Origin: Sulfurimonas sp. | Lineage (GTDB): Bacteria > Campylobacterota > Campylobacteria > Campylobacterales > Sulfurimonadaceae | Length of the DNA stretch: 64,000 bases | NCBI RefSeq assembly: GCF_019429335.1 | Contig: NZ_JAHYJB010000004.1 | Location: 1-64,000 of the forward strand | Direction: 5' to 3' | Shown: piece after piece, positions 17,500 through 24,718 of the stretch | Position numbering within the stretch: position 1 is the stretch's first letter | How the letters are laid out: the number at the start of each line of letters is the position of its first letter | Position numbers and translations under genes: made by a program | Notes under the pieces: model-generated | What the model was told of the DNA's origin: nothing | Database searches by the model: none | What the model saw: only the letters and a program-made list of their open reading frames with translations

Positions 17500-17681
17500 A
17501 ATCACATATACAGATTTAAACTAAAATCTTTCAATTTGCAATATGTTTAATTGTAATGAATATAAATAGTTAAGATACATGATTAAAAGATAGGATTGAC
17601 AAATGCCGACAAGAATGAGAGTTGATTTAGGAGATTCACTCACATGATGGATACAATTATGTATATATCATTTAATGATAA

Positions 17682-17714
17682 AATATACATCATTTTGCTA
17701 AAATGGTGTATATT
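17682..17714. promoter_or_regulatory. Inverted repeat at the antitoxin promoter
   Basis: AATATACATCATTTT (17682-17696) and AAAATGGTGTATATT (17700-17714) are inverted repeats with one mismatch around GCT. A smaller palindrome, ATCATTTAATGAT, lies at 17668-17680. They sit 15-60 bases before the antitoxin start, the expected place for an autoregulatory operator. The 17500-17680 stretch between the array and this site holds no recognisable gene. Confidence 0.45.
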
Positions 17715-17729
17715 AAAATATTGGAGTTC

Positions 17730-17966
17730 ATGATGTTAGCTTTAAAACAAGAACAACTTTTTGAAGAAATAGATATTTTACCAATAGATTTAAAGACTGA
17801 AATTGTGGATAAGATATTGGCTAGTATTACACCGCTAAGCAGTGAAATATACAAATTATGGATAAAAGAAGCTAACAAAAGAAAACAAGAAATCGAGTCA
17901 AATTCCGTTAAGTTAGTTGATGGAGATGAAGTTTTTAAAAAAATATCTCAAAGACTCCACTCATAA
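17730..17966 (+). CDS. Addiction-module antitoxin (Unstab_antitox-type)
   Basis: The frame gives 78 residues from ATG 17730, chosen because GGAG lies five bases upstream; the earlier in-frame ATG at 17703 falls inside the inverted repeat. The sequence LFEEIDILPIDLKTEIVDKILASI ... WIKEANKRKQEIESNSVKLVDGDEVF (shown in part) matches the small acidic antitoxins annotated as addiction module proteins, which pair with ParE/RelE-type toxins. The C-terminal VDGDEVFKKI is typical. The stop abuts the toxin start codon (17967), indicating coupling. With the partner toxin frameshifted, it may now be an orphan. Confidence 0.75.
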   Translation: MMLALKQEQLFEEIDILPIDLKTEIVDKILASITPLSSEIYKLWIKEANKRKQEIESNSVKLVDGDEVFKKISQRLHS

Positions 17967-18258
17967 ATGACCTACTCTTTCCACCCAGATGCTGAACTTG
18001 AATTAAATGCTTCGGTTGATTATTATCAAGAGTGCAAAGATGGACTTGGAGGAGAATTTGCATATGAAGTTCAAAAAAACAATCCAAAGAATTTTAGAAT
18101 ATCCAACTGCTTGGCAAAAACTGAATATGGATATAAGAAGATGTTTAACAAATAGATTTCCATTTGGAATAATTTATTTTCAAAGAGATAATAAAATTAT
18201 TATTTTAGCTGTTATGCAACTAAACAGAAAAGCAAACTATTGGAAAAGTAGAAAATAA
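17967..18258 (+). pseudogene. ParE/RelE-type toxin, frameshifted in an A7 run
   Basis: The toxin begins MTYSFHPDAELELNASVDYY and reads normally to FAYEVQK. It then runs into the homopolymer A7 at 18073-18079. Downstream the family sequence (TIQRILEYPTAW, RRCLTNRFPFGIIY, ILAVMQLNRKANYW) continues one frame over and ends at 18258. Removing one A restores a continuous protein of about 96 residues, the normal size of ParE/RelE mRNA interferases or gyrase toxins. Three explanations fit: a disabling mutation, slippage on the A7 run, or a sequencing error. Confidence 0.72.
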
Positions 18259-18289
18259 CGATAGGTGTAACAAATCATAGGAAATACAA

Positions 18290-18472
18290 ATGACAGCACT
18301 TTGCAATTTACATGTAAAGAAAAATGTAACCAACCTCAGTATAAATTCTGATTTACTTAAAAAAGCAAAAGAAATGAAAAACTGGGAGTCTAAAAACAAA
18401 ACTTCTATCAGCATCTACAATGAGAAAATTGCAAAAAACGGTACTTTCAGCGATGAAATAAGAAGTTTTTAA
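18290..18472 (+). pseudogene. Orphan, internally deleted CcdA-family antitoxin
   Basis: The 60-residue product has the CcdA N-terminal ribbon-helix-helix part (KNVTNLSINSDLLKKAKEM) joined directly to the C-terminal toxin-binding tail (NWESKNKTSISIYNEKIAKNG, then TFSDEIRSF). In intact relatives about 20 residues of the DNA-binding second helix and linker lie between them. No CcdB toxin follows; cysS starts 14 bases downstream. It looks like a decayed module remnant. A weak GGAAAT ribosome-binding site precedes it, so a short peptide could still be made. Confidence 0.6.
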
Positions 18473-18486
18473 AAGGAAATAATTTA

Positions 18487-19887
18487 ATGACAATTTACGA
18501 TTCAGTACAAAAAACAAAAAGGGAGTTTATCCCTCAAGAGAGCGGCAAAGCAAGCCTATATGTGTGCGGTCCTACCGTTTATGATGATGCCCACTTGGGA
18601 CATGCAAAAAGCGCTCTTGTTTTTGACCTTTTAACTAGAGTTTTAAAGGCTGAGGGCTACGATGTTACCTATGCCAGAAACATAACGGATATCGACGATA
18701 AAATCATAAACAAAGCAAGCCAGAGCGGCAAGAAGATAAAAGAGATAACAGATTTTTATACCGATGCTTACCATGAAGAGATGGGCAAACTCGGTGTTAC
18801 AAAACCAAATATCGAGCCAAAAGCGACCGAATCGCTTGAAGCGATGTTTGAGCTAATTCAGAGGTTACTTGATAACAAACACGCATATAAAACTGCCGAT
18901 GGAGATGTCTACTTTGACACCTTAAGCGACAGTGAGTACCTGAAACTCTCCCACAGAGTTCAAAACGAAGATGAGAAGCTTCAAAGAGTAGAGAGCTCTG
19001 CGCAGAAGAAAAACAGTGCGGATTTTGCTCTATGGAAGAGTGTAAAAGACGGCAGCGTTACGTTTGACTCCCCTTTTGGAGCTGGTCGTCCCGGATGGCA
19101 CCTAGAGTGTTCTGCGATGATTGAAAAACATCTGGCACAACCAAATAAAAAATTTGCGGTAGATATTCACGGCGGGGGAGCAGACCTGCTCTTTCCACAC
19201 CACGAAAACGAAGCCGCGCAGACAAGATGCGCAACTTCACATTCACTCGCCAACTACTGGATGCACAACGGTTTTGTAAACATAGACGGCGAAAAGATGT
19301 CAAAGAGCCTCGGAAACAGCTTCTTTTTAAAAGACGCACTTAAAATTTACGACGGCGAGGTTTTACGCTTCTACCTTTTAAGCACTCACTACAGAAGCAA
19401 CTTCAACTTTAATGAAGATGATTTGCTCTCATCTAAAAAGCGTCTGGACAAGATTTACAGAGTGAAAAAACGCCTTTTTGGTTTGAGTAGTGAAAATGTC
19501 AAAACTCCATTTAAAGATGAGCTGCTGAAAGTTTTGGGAGATGATTTGAACGTATCTGCTTCGCTCGCACTCATTGATGAGATGATTACATCTGCGAACG
19601 AGACTCTCGACACTTCAGGAAAGCACAAAGAGCTCAAGCGCGACACGCTCTCAAACCTTGCGTTCACAGAAGATGTTTTGGGTTTTGGTGTAAAAAACCC
19701 TTACGAGTATTTTCAGTTCGGCGTCAATGAAGAGACAAAAGCAAAAATCAATACGCTAATAATGCAGAGAGATGAAGCAAAGAAAGCAAAAGATTTTGCA
19801 ACTTCAGACAAACTTCGCGATGAGATTTTGGCGTTTGGCGTTAGTTTGATGGACACGGCTGCGGGAACGTTTTGGGAGAGAGTTTAA
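18487..19887 (+). CDS. cysS: Cysteinyl-tRNA synthetase
   Basis: A 466-residue class I synthetase. It has the N-terminal CGPTVYDDAHLGHAKS (HIGH-type motif, zinc cysteine), the GWHLECSAM zinc region, HHENEAAQ and the KMSKSLGN signature near residue 265. It charges tRNA-Cys. Length and motifs are normal. Its stop (TAA) overlaps the ATG of the following methyltransferase gene, so the two are co-translated. Confidence 0.98.
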   Translation: MTIYDSVQKTKREFIPQESGKASLYVCGPTVYDDAHLGHAKSALVFDLLTRVLKAEGYDVTYARNITDIDDKIINKASQSGKKIKEITDFYTDAYHEEMGKLGVTKPNIEPKATESLEAMFELIQRLLDNKHAYKTADGDVYFDTLSDSEYLKLSHRVQNEDEKLQRVESSAQKKNSADFALWKSVKDGSVTFDSPFGAGRPGWHLECSAMIEKHLAQPNKKFAVDIHGGGADLLFPHHENEAAQTRCATSHSLANYWMHNGFVNIDGEKMSKSLGNSFFLKDALKIYDGEVLRFYLLSTHYRSNFNFNEDDLLSSKKRLDKIYRVKKRLFGLSSENVKTPFKDELLKVLGDDLNVSASLALIDEMITSANETLDTSGKHKELKRDTLSNLAFTEDVLGFGVKNPYEYFQFGVNEETKAKINTLIMQRDEAKKAKDFATSDKLRDEILAFGVSLMDTAAGTFWERV

Positions 19888-20801
19888 TGAGCATATCTGA
19901 GATTGAGGCGCATTTAAGAGAAAACTCAGCAAATTTAATAAATGAATTTAAGAGACTTTTTCACGGTCGCGGCGGACTTTATGAGGGGTGGAGACACTTA
20001 ACCATTGATTCTATTGACGATATTTTAAGCGTAGCTCTCTACTTTGAATCTGAGGGCACTCTGGAAGCCGAGCTGATAGAGATGTTAAAAAACTTCATCA
20101 CTGCAAGCGGGCATAAAACTATAGTGGTGCAAAGAAGATACATAAAAGGAAGTCCGAGCGAGGTTGTAGAGGGCGAACTTAAAGAGAATCTTTTTGCGGT
20201 TGAGAATGGAATGAAGTTTAAACTAAACCTTCTCTTAAATCAAAACAGCCTCTACTTCCCCGATATGAAAAACGCCAGAGCATATGTGAGAGAAAACGCA
20301 AAGGACAAAAGAGTGCTCAACCTCTTTAGTTATACCTGTGCATTTAGCGTTGCGGCAAAACTTGGAGGCGCCATAAGCGTCTCAAACATAGATATGAGCA
20401 AAAGCGCGCTCTCTGTGGGAAAAGCAAATCATCATCTAAACAACATTGATGCAAGAGGGGTGAGTTTTTTGCCATACAACATACTAAAATCCTTCTCACG
20501 CATCAAACAAAACGGTCCATATGATTTGGTTATTATCGACCCGCCGACACTTCAAAAAGGAAGTTTTTCAGCTATTAAAGATTATGGGAAGATTGTAAAA
20601 AAACTGCCGGAAATAGCCTCAAACGACTGCACAGTTTTGGCATCCCTAAACTCTCCTGACTTGGATTCGAGTTTTATAACAGATATGATGAGCGAATATG
20701 CGCCAGAGTTTAAATATGTAAAACGGCTTGAAAACTTAAAAGAGTTTGCAAGCCAAGATGAAGAGAGAAGCGTTAAAAATCTGGTTTTTAGTCGCAGTTA
20801 G
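19887..20801 (+). CDS. Class I SAM-dependent methyltransferase, rRNA RlmK/RlmI-like
   Basis: The start is placed at ATG 19887 (MSISEIEAH), overlapping the cysS stop; the in-frame ATG at 19872 would extend into cysS. The 304-residue protein has a Rossmann methyltransferase domain in its C-terminal two thirds: KRVLNLFSYTCAFSVAA (SAM motif I), SNIDMSKSAL (motif II) and VIIDPPTLQKG (motif IV). This set resembles the large-subunit rRNA methyltransferases RlmI/RlmK. The exact target is unknown. It converges on the DJ-1 gene with a 14-base overlap. Confidence 0.85.
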   Translation: MSISEIEAHLRENSANLINEFKRLFHGRGGLYEGWRHLTIDSIDDILSVALYFESEGTLEAELIEMLKNFITASGHKTIVVQRRYIKGSPSEVVEGELKENLFAVENGMKFKLNLLLNQNSLYFPDMKNARAYVRENAKDKRVLNLFSYTCAFSVAAKLGGAISVSNIDMSKSALSVGKANHHLNNIDARGVSFLPYNILKSFSRIKQNGPYDLVIIDPPTLQKGSFSAIKDYGKIVKKLPEIASNDCTVLASLNSPDLDSSFITDMMSEYAPEFKYVKRLENLKEFASQDEERSVKNLVFSRS

Positions 20802-21345
20802 TGGCCAAAAGAGCAGATTTAACCTCGCTGTATTTCTGTTCGCCTTGAAGCTTTTTAATGATTTGAAGAGCAAAGCAGATAGCAGTTGCAGGACCTCTGG
20901 AAGTCATAACATTTCCGTCTTCTACAACCATCTTTGTCTCATCAAACCCATCAAGACGTATCTGCTCCTCGGTATTAGGATAACAAGTGTAGTTGTGTTT
21001 TAAAACTCCGGCTTTGTGTAGAGCAAGGGGTGCCGCGCAGATAGCTCCAATTTTTTTGCCCTTTTTATCCATCTCTTGAAGAATTCTCTGCACATTTGCG
21101 TCATCACAAAGCGCTAAAGTTCCGTCCCAGCCTCCTGGAAGCACTATCATATCAATAGCTTCAACCGCAACGTTCGTAATCTGTATGTCTGTTAAAACAG
21201 TTACATTATGGGCACCTTTTACAGCCACTTTTTCATCAAGAGAGGCAATCAAGACCTCAATACCGCCTCTTCTTAAAACATCTATAATATTAATAGCTTC
21301 TATCTCTTCAAATCCGTTTGCTAGCGGTACTAAAACTCTGACCAT
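20788..21345 (-). CDS. DJ-1/PfpI family protein (YajL-like)
   Basis: A 185-residue DJ-1 superfamily protein: N-terminal LVPLANGFEEIEAINIIDVLRRGG with the conserved Glu, VLPGGWDGT, and the nucleophile elbow GAICAAPLAL with the reactive cysteine near residue 104. Relatives include YajL and human DJ-1, which are linked to oxidative-stress protection and glyoxalase/deglycase activity. The specific activity here is not determinable. Convergent, slightly overlapping with the methyltransferase gene. Confidence 0.93.
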   Translation of the reverse strand: MVRVLVPLANGFEEIEAINIIDVLRRGGIEVLIASLDEKVAVKGAHNVTVLTDIQITNVAVEAIDMIVLPGGWDGTLALCDDANVQRILQEMDKKGKKIGAICAAPLALHKAGVLKHNYTCYPNTEEQIRLDGFDETKMVVEDGNVMTSRGPATAICFALQIIKKLQGEQKYSEVKSALLATNCD

Positions 21346-21413
21346 TCCTCGCTCCTTGGTTTTATTGTATGTCCAATTCTATACTTTTTTGGTTACTTTT
21401 ACAAGTAAAATGT

Positions 21414-21419
21414 TATAAT
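21414..21419 (+). promoter_or_regulatory. Candidate -10 box of the arabinofuranose operon
   Basis: A perfect TATAAT lies 24 bases before the UbiA gene, in the divergent gap shared with the DJ-1 gene. The ribosome-binding site TTAGGAG follows. No clear -35 box is visible. It is probably the promoter for 21443-26765, since no other gap in that block is long enough for one. Confidence 0.4.
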
Positions 21420-21442
21420 CCCGCATTAATTAGGAGAAGTTT

Positions 21443-22309
21443 TTGATAGAAATTTTAAAGCTCTTTAGAGTCCACCAATATATTAAAAATCTATTTATTT
21501 TTATGCCACTGCTCTTCTCCTTCTCTTTTGCAAATATTAACGACAATCTAAATACGCTTATTGCGTTTATACTTTTTTCTCTTCTTGCAAGTAGCATCTA
21601 TATCTTTAACGACCTTATGGATATCAACGAAGACAGAGTGCATCCAAAAAAGAAGTATCGCCCTTTGGCAAGTGGCAGAGTCTCTATGAACAGCGCAAAA
21701 GCGCTTATCTTGCTCCTCTCTATCTCATCTCTTAGCATCTCATTTGTTGTAAACATCGAGCTTTTTGCGGTAATGATTATATATTTTCTTCTCAATATCT
21801 CCTACTCTCTTAAACTAAAACACATAGCTATTTTGGATATTTTCATCATTGCAACAGGCTTTGTTCTGCGTCTTTTTGCAGGCTCTGCAGTTACAGGCAT
21901 CTCCCTCTCAATGTGGATAATTCTTATGACTTTTCTGCTCGCTATCTTTTTGGCGCTTACAAAAAGACGAGATGACGTTTTGCTCTCCCTTGAAGGTCAA
22001 GAGACGCGAAAAAACATAGACGGATACAACTTAGAGTTTGTAAATGCGGCAATGGTTTTAATGGCTGGAGTTGTCATTGTAAGCTATATCCAGTACACAA
22101 TCTCGGCCGAAGTTATAGAGAGGCTTGATACAGAGTATCTCTACCTTACCTCTTTTTTCGTCATTCTTGGAATTTTTCGCTATATGCAGATTACTTTTGT
22201 TGAGCAAGACAGCGGGAGTCCTACAAAGGTGGTCATAAGAGACAGATTTTTAAAAGTTACGATTTTTCTCTGGCTGCTCACCTTTATCGGAGTTGCAAAA
22301 CTTACATGA
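21443..22309 (+). CDS. Decaprenyl-phosphate phosphoribosyltransferase-like (UbiA superfamily)
   Basis: A 288-residue UbiA-fold membrane enzyme with about nine helices. RVHQYIKNLFIFMPLLFSF and FNDLMDINEDRVHPKKKYRPLASG carry the NDxxD...D prenyl-diphosphate-type motif in the form typical of DPPR synthase (mycobacterial UbiA, Rv3806c); LTKRRDDVLL is the second acidic motif. That enzyme transfers phosphoribose from PRPP to polyprenyl phosphate, the first step toward polyprenyl-phospho-arabinose. Start codon is probably TTG or the first in-frame codon after TTAGGAG. The dprE1-dprE2 neighbours strongly support this over ubiquinone or heme synthesis. Confidence 0.85.
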   Translation: MIEILKLFRVHQYIKNLFIFMPLLFSFSFANINDNLNTLIAFILFSLLASSIYIFNDLMDINEDRVHPKKKYRPLASGRVSMNSAKALILLLSISSLSISFVVNIELFAVMIIYFLLNISYSLKLKHIAILDIFIIATGFVLRLFAGSAVTGISLSMWIILMTFLLAIFLALTKRRDDVLLSLEGQETRKNIDGYNLEFVNAAMVLMAGVVIVSYIQYTISAEVIERLDTEYLYLTSFFVILGIFRYMQITFVEQDSGSPTKVVIRDRFLKVTIFLWLLTFIGVAKLT

Positions 22310-22695
22310 TTGCTCTTTGGTACGCGCTATTTGCGTTAATCTCTACTGCCGTAAATATTGCATTTCAATACCTTAGTTTTTTGGTTTACGATGGAGAGTT
22401 CTCGCTCTATGTGGCAATGGTTACGGGAACAGTTGCAGGGCTTGTTTTAAAATATATTTTGGATAAAAAATATATCTTTTTTCATACTCCAAGGAGCAAA
22501 AAGGATGACGGCAAAAAGTTTTTTCTCTACTCTCTTATGGGCGTTTTTACGACGTCTATCTTCTGGGGTTTTGAGATTGGATTTGACTACATGCTTGAGA
22601 GCCAAAACGCAAAATATATAGGCGCAGTAATAGGTCTTGGCATAGGTTATGTCGTTAAATATTTTTTAGATAAAAAATTCGTCTTTAAGGATTAG
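22306..22695 (+). CDS. GtrA family membrane protein
   Basis: A 129-residue protein with four membrane helices. The repeated VLKYILDKKYIF and VVKYFLDKKFVF segments after helices 2 and 4 are the GtrA signature. GtrA proteins are thought to help move polyprenyl-phosphate-linked sugars across the inner membrane. It overlaps the UbiA gene by four bases (ATGA) and precedes dprE1 by two. Predicted role: flipping the arabinofuranosyl lipid to the periplasm for the GT39 enzyme. Confidence 0.88.
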   Translation: MIALWYALFALISTAVNIAFQYLSFLVYDGEFSLYVAMVTGTVAGLVLKYILDKKYIFFHTPRSKKDDGKKFFLYSLMGVFTTSIFWGFEIGFDYMLESQNAKYIGAVIGLGIGYVVKYFLDKKFVFKD

Positions 22696-22697
22696 TC

Positions 22698-23990
22698 GTG
22701 GGACTACTTAGCTGGGGAATGTACCCAAAGATAAAAAACAAAATCTTCTCTTTAAGAAGCAAAGAAGCGCTTGGCGCATATATCGAAAAAACGGATGAGT
22801 TCATCCCGCACGGAAACGGCAGAAGCTACGGTGATTGTGCTTTAAACGAAAATATTCTCTACGCTAAAAGATATAACAATTTCTTAGCATTTGATGAGCT
22901 TAGCGGCACTCTTACATGTCAAGCTGGAGTTCTTCTTAGCGAAATACTCGACACCTTTGTGAAACGCGGATGGTTTTTAAAAGTGACCCCTGGAACCAAG
23001 CTTATCACCATTGGCGGAGCGATTGCAAGCGATGTTCACGGAAAAAACCACCACGTAGAGGGGTGTTTTAGCGAATGCGTTTTAGCGTTTGACATCATGT
23101 TGCCAAACGGCGAGATAAAGAGCTGTAAAAAGGGCGATGAACTCTTCCGTGCAACATGCGGAGGGATGGGACTTACCGGCGTAATACTAGCTGCAAAAAT
23201 AAACCTCAAAAAAATAAACTCCAAAAATATAAACCAGACAACCATAAAGACAAAAAACCTAAAAGAGACTTTTGAAGCCTTTGAAAACTATCAGGAGATG
23301 CCCTACTCCGTGGCGTGGATAGATTGTTTGGCAAAAGACGAGGAGATTGGAAAGTCTCTGCTTATGGTCGGAGATTTTGCCGACGACGGCGACTTGGATT
23401 ACAAAAGCAAAAAGAAGCTAAGCATCCCGTTTAACTTCCCCTCTTTTGCACTTAATAACCTGAGCGTAAAAGCTTTTAACACTCTCTACTACGCAAAAGC
23501 GAAAGACGGTGTATCCAGACAAAAAGTAGATATAGACACCTTTTTCTACCCGCTCGATGCCATAGGCAACTGGAACAGAATCTACGGAAGCGGCGGTTTT
23601 ACGCAGTATCAGTTTATCCTGCCAAAAGAGAGCAGTTTTGAGGGTTTAAAAGAGATTTTAACCAAAATTTCTGCTTCAGGCAAAGGCTCATTTTTGGCAG
23701 TTTTAAAACTATACGGCAAAGAGAATGGAAACTACCTCTCATTTCCGCTAGAGGGCTACTCGCTCGCGCTTGATTTTAAGATAGAGGCGGGTCTGTTTGA
23801 GCTTTTAAACACTCTTGATGAGAGTGTTGTTAAGTACGGCGGCAGAATTTATCTTACAAAAGATGTGCGCGTCAGCTCTGAGATGTTTGAGAAGGGCTAT
23901 CCGCTAGTAGAGAAGTTTCGTGCGTTTAGAAGAGAGAACAACATGGATAAAAAATTAAATTCACTCCAATCAAAAAGGATAAAAATATGA
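22698..23990 (+). CDS. dprE1: Decaprenylphosphoryl-beta-D-ribose 2'-oxidase DprE1
   Basis: A 430-residue FAD oxidoreductase of the vanillyl-alcohol oxidase fold. The FAD-binding segment HGNGRSYGDCALNEN (about residue 35), the PGTKLITIGGAIASDVHGKNHH core and the C-terminal YGGRIYLTKDVRVSSEMF match DprE1; the lysine in LTKD aligns with the catalytic Lys418 of M. tuberculosis. DprE1 oxidises the ribosyl lipid to the 2'-keto form. At the place of the mycobacterial cysteine hit by benzothiazinones (about Cys387) this protein has alanine (SLALDF). The start is GTG at 22698. It overlaps dprE2 by four bases. Confidence 0.92.
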   Translation: MGLLSWGMYPKIKNKIFSLRSKEALGAYIEKTDEFIPHGNGRSYGDCALNENILYAKRYNNFLAFDELSGTLTCQAGVLLSEILDTFVKRGWFLKVTPGTKLITIGGAIASDVHGKNHHVEGCFSECVLAFDIMLPNGEIKSCKKGDELFRATCGGMGLTGVILAAKINLKKINSKNINQTTIKTKNLKETFEAFENYQEMPYSVAWIDCLAKDEEIGKSLLMVGDFADDGDLDYKSKKKLSIPFNFPSFALNNLSVKAFNTLYYAKAKDGVSRQKVDIDTFFYPLDAIGNWNRIYGSGGFTQYQFILPKESSFEGLKEILTKISASGKGSFLAVLKLYGKENGNYLSFPLEGYSLALDFKIEAGLFELLNTLDESVVKYGGRIYLTKDVRVSSEMFEKGYPLVEKFRAFRRENNMDKKLNSLQSKRIKI

Positions 23991-24718
23991 GCTACATTCT
24001 GATAATAGGCGCAAAAAGCGACATCGCAAAAGAGGTGGCAAGAGTATATGCCAAAGCAGGCTACAACCTCTATCTTGCAGCTAGAGAGTGCTCATCTTTA
24101 GAGGATTTAAAGCAGGATATCGAAATAAGAGGCGGCGTGGAAGTGGAGCTTAAAGAGTTTGACATTACAGCCTATGCGACTCATGAAAACTTCTACGACT
24201 CGCTTAAAAAAAGACCGCTTGGCGTTATAGTCGTCTCCGGTTATATGGCTGAGCAAAAAACGGCGCAAAAAGAGTGGATTGAGACTCTAAACACCATTAA
24301 CGTAAACTACACAGGAGCCATCAGCATCCTAAACATAGTCGCCAACGATTTTGAAAAAGAGAGACGCGGCTTTATAGTCGGTGTCAGCTCTGTTGCGGGT
24401 GAGCGAGGAAGAAAAGCCAACTACATCTACGGAAGCGCAAAAGCAGGCTTCTCTGCCTACTTAAGCGGTCTTAGGAATAGACTCCATGAGAGCGGGGTGC
24501 AGGTTCTAACAGTGAAACCGGGCTTTGTTGATACAAAAATGACAGAGGGGCTTGACCTGCCTCAAAAACTCACGGCAAGCCCTAGCGAAGTGGCAGAAGA
24601 TATCTTTAATGCCCAGCAAAAAGGAAGAAATATTCTCTACTCAAAATCTATCTGGATGATTATTATGCTAATCATCAAGCATATCCCTGAGTCTATTTTT
24701 AAGAAAATGAGCATATGA
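23987..24718 (+). CDS. dprE2: Decaprenylphospho-beta-D-erythro-pentofuranosid-2-ulose reductase DprE2
   Basis: A 243-residue short-chain dehydrogenase. It has a Rossmann start ILIIGAKSDIAKEVAR, catalytic serine in GVSSVAGERGRKANY, and the YGSAK (YxxxK) motif near residue 147. The SVAGERGRKxNYIYGSAKAG stretch is especially like mycobacterial DprE2. It reduces the 2'-keto lipid to the arabino epimer, completing epimerisation with DprE1. The C-terminal hydrophobic stretch (WMIIMLIIKHIP) may anchor it to the membrane. It overlaps both neighbours by four bases. Confidence 0.92.
   Translation: MSYILIIGAKSDIAKEVARVYAKAGYNLYLAARECSSLEDLKQDIEIRGGVEVELKEFDITAYATHENFYDSLKKRPLGVIVVSGYMAEQKTAQKEWIETLNTINVNYTGAISILNIVANDFEKERRGFIVGVSSVAGERGRKANYIYGSAKAGFSAYLSGLRNRLHESGVQVLTVKPGFVDTKMTEGLDLPQKLTASPSEVAEDIFNAQQKGRNILYSKSIWMIIMLIIKHIPESIFKKMSI

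Noticed and set aside
17603-17647. 14-residue frame starting MPTRMRVDL before the antitoxin
   Set aside because: Too short, no relatives recognised and in decayed repeat-flanked DNA; probably a fragment or chance.
17703-17729. Upstream start for the antitoxin
   Set aside because: It would begin inside the inverted repeat operator and lacks a ribosome-binding site, whereas ATG 17730 has GGAG.
17200-18480. attC recombination sites of an integron
   Set aside because: I looked for paired RYYYAAC/GTTRRRY boxes with an imperfect palindrome between cargo genes and found none convincing; the integron idea rests on the integrase remnant and cargo type only.
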